Assembly: GCA_007123065.1 (NCBI GenBank)
Contig: SKSI01000183.1
Location: forward strand, 1 to 6,694
Length of the DNA: 6,694 bases
Direction: 5' to 3'
DNA from: Bacteroidales bacterium
GTDB lineage: Bacteria > Bacteroidota > Bacteroidia > Bacteroidales > UBA7960
Under the pieces are notes generated by a model. It was not told the origin of the DNA and searched no databases. It saw nothing but the letters and a program-made list of their open reading frames with translations. The first letter of the stretch is position 1. Each line of letters begins with the position of its first letter. Made by a program: the position numbers and the translations under genes. Shown here piece by piece: positions 6,146 to 6,694 of this stretch.

Positions 6146-6163
6146 GGTTTGACCTGTCAAACC
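6146..6163. promoter_or_regulatory. 18-bp palindrome in the lipoprotein leader
   Basis: GGTTTGAC (6146-6153), CT (6154-6155) and GTCAAACC (6156-6163) form a perfect 8-bp inverted repeat. The TTTGAC-N2-GTCAAA core is typical of dimer-binding regulator sites, and no regulator is encoded nearby to suggest which. A hairpin in the leader RNA is the alternative. Its centre is 26 bp from that of the palindrome at 6119-6138. Confidence 0.5.
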
Positions 6164-6210
6164 GAAATACCAAACCTTTCAAACACAGACACAAAATCAA
6201 AACCAAACCC

Positions 6211-6694
6211 ATGAAAAAACTTGTTTTAATGATCTCCGCCTTATTCATCCTTGCAGGCTGTGGCCAGGCGCCCGATGCCCGCGATGACAGTCCAATTAAA
6301 GACAGCACAGTTGAAGCTGTCATTAATGAGCTTGTTGAAAAGCACGGTGACGCCCGGCATGATCGCATCAGCCGCGGTGTAAACCAGGCTGCTTCACTCT
6401 GGCGCGAAAGCGATGGCAGCACACAAGAGTTTGAAAATTTCTGCATGCAATCATTTATCGCTGACCAGCAAGAACTTGATGAAGTTTTTGATCGCCTGGC
6501 ACATTATTTCGAACACCTTTTTGGGTATATGAACCGTATCAGCCTGGAGCTTAATCGCCAGCTGCACGAAGACCGCGGCCCGATACACCGCATCGACCAG
6601 ATGTTTGGTGCCTTCAGCCCCGCAGCCCACGTATCTGACGATCTCTACAACAACAAGATCGCTTTTGTCGTCGCCCTGAACTTCCCGAGTTATA
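6211..6694 (+). CDS. Lipoprotein of unknown function, N-terminal part (cut by window edge)
   Basis: The open frame runs 161 codons to the right edge with no stop. The first residues, MKKLVLMISALFILAGC, form a lipoprotein signal peptide with lipobox LAGC; Cys17 would be lipidated. The short tail after it (GQAPDARDDSP) is acidic, which in some Bacteroidota favours surface display, but it is not a clear export signal. The rest is charged and probably helical: a segment around residues 52-64 (RISRGVNQAASLW), a Phe/Glu/Asp-rich stretch at 73-107, and KIAFVVALNFPSY (149-161) at the edge. I do not recognise the family, and no catalytic motif is visible in this part. It has its own -7 element and a leader of about 107 nt with two palindromes, so it is probably transcribed apart from mtaB-suhB and controlled. 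Confidence 0.82.
   Translation, partial: MKKLVLMISALFILAGCGQAPDARDDSPIKDSTVEAVINELVEKHGDARHDRISRGVNQAASLWRESDGSTQEFENFCMQSFIADQQELDEVFDRLAHYFEHLFGYMNRISLELNRQLHEDRGPIHRIDQMFGAFSPAAHVSDDLYNNKIAFVVALNFPSY

Larger units (their letters stand above)
5797..6210. other. Noncoding region between suhB and the lipoprotein gene
   Basis: This is 414 bases without a gene I can support. Just past suhB the sequence is A/T-rich, with no clear GC hairpin plus T-tract terminator. Bases 5840-6000 are more GC-rich and contain an 8-bp direct repeat CAAGCTGC (5895-5902 and 5910-5917) and a loose inverted repeat ATGCCG/CGGCAT (5873-5878 and 5918-5923). A plus-strand frame across about 5840-6014 is open but has no ATG and no recognisable homology. 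The last 120 bases carry a -7 element and two palindromes, listed separately. Confidence 0.6.

Noticed and set aside
6090..6446. 118-codon minus-strand open frame opposite the lipoprotein gene
   Set aside because: It lies antisense to a frame with a clear signal peptide and lipobox and has no recognisable motif.

Overview
The window looks like chromosomal DNA from a member of the Bacteroidota. Three independent signs agree: a secreted protein ends in a type IX secretion (T9SS) sorting domain, the genes lack Shine-Dalgarno sites but have A-rich start regions, and several starts are preceded by the Bacteroidota -7 element TAnnTTTG. Genes are tightly packed, with two 4-base ATGA overlaps. I see no insertion sequence, CRISPR array, tRNA or rRNA.

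Layout. (1) Bases 1-89, minus strand: the first 29 codons of carbamate kinase (arcC), running off the left edge. (2) Bases 90-432: a divergent regulatory region with an 18-bp palindrome resembling an ARG box beside a candidate arcC promoter. (3) Bases 433-1932, plus: a secreted agmatine/peptidyl-arginine deiminase family enzyme with a signal peptide, a complete set of guanidine-modifying motifs, an Asp-Gly repeat linker and a T9SS sorting domain. (4) Bases 1949-3645, minus: a two-gene unit, an Elp3-like radical SAM protein followed by a DUF6873-type GME-fold protein, the latter convergent with the deiminase. (5) Bases 3646-3706: a 61-bp divergent promoter region. (6) Bases 3707-5796, plus: mtaB (tRNA ms2t6A37 methylthiotransferase) overlapping suhB (inositol monophosphatase family). 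(7) Bases 5797-6210: a noncoding stretch holding a -7 element and two strong palindromes. (8) Bases 6211-6694, plus: the first 161 codons of a lipoprotein I do not recognise.

How the genes may work together. The left half groups three genes tied by family to guanidino or carbamoyl chemistry: a deiminase that should release ammonia and a ureido product, carbamate kinase, which makes ATP from carbamoyl phosphate, and an uncharacterised GME-fold protein. A transcarbamoylase, needed to link the first two, is not in view and may lie left of the window. The centre is a divergent pair of two-gene operons, each led by a radical SAM enzyme; one is a known tRNA modifier. Nothing here is clearly a new defence or mobile system. 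The best candidates for undescribed biology are the radical SAM/DUF6873 pair and the secreted deiminase with its Asp-Gly linker.
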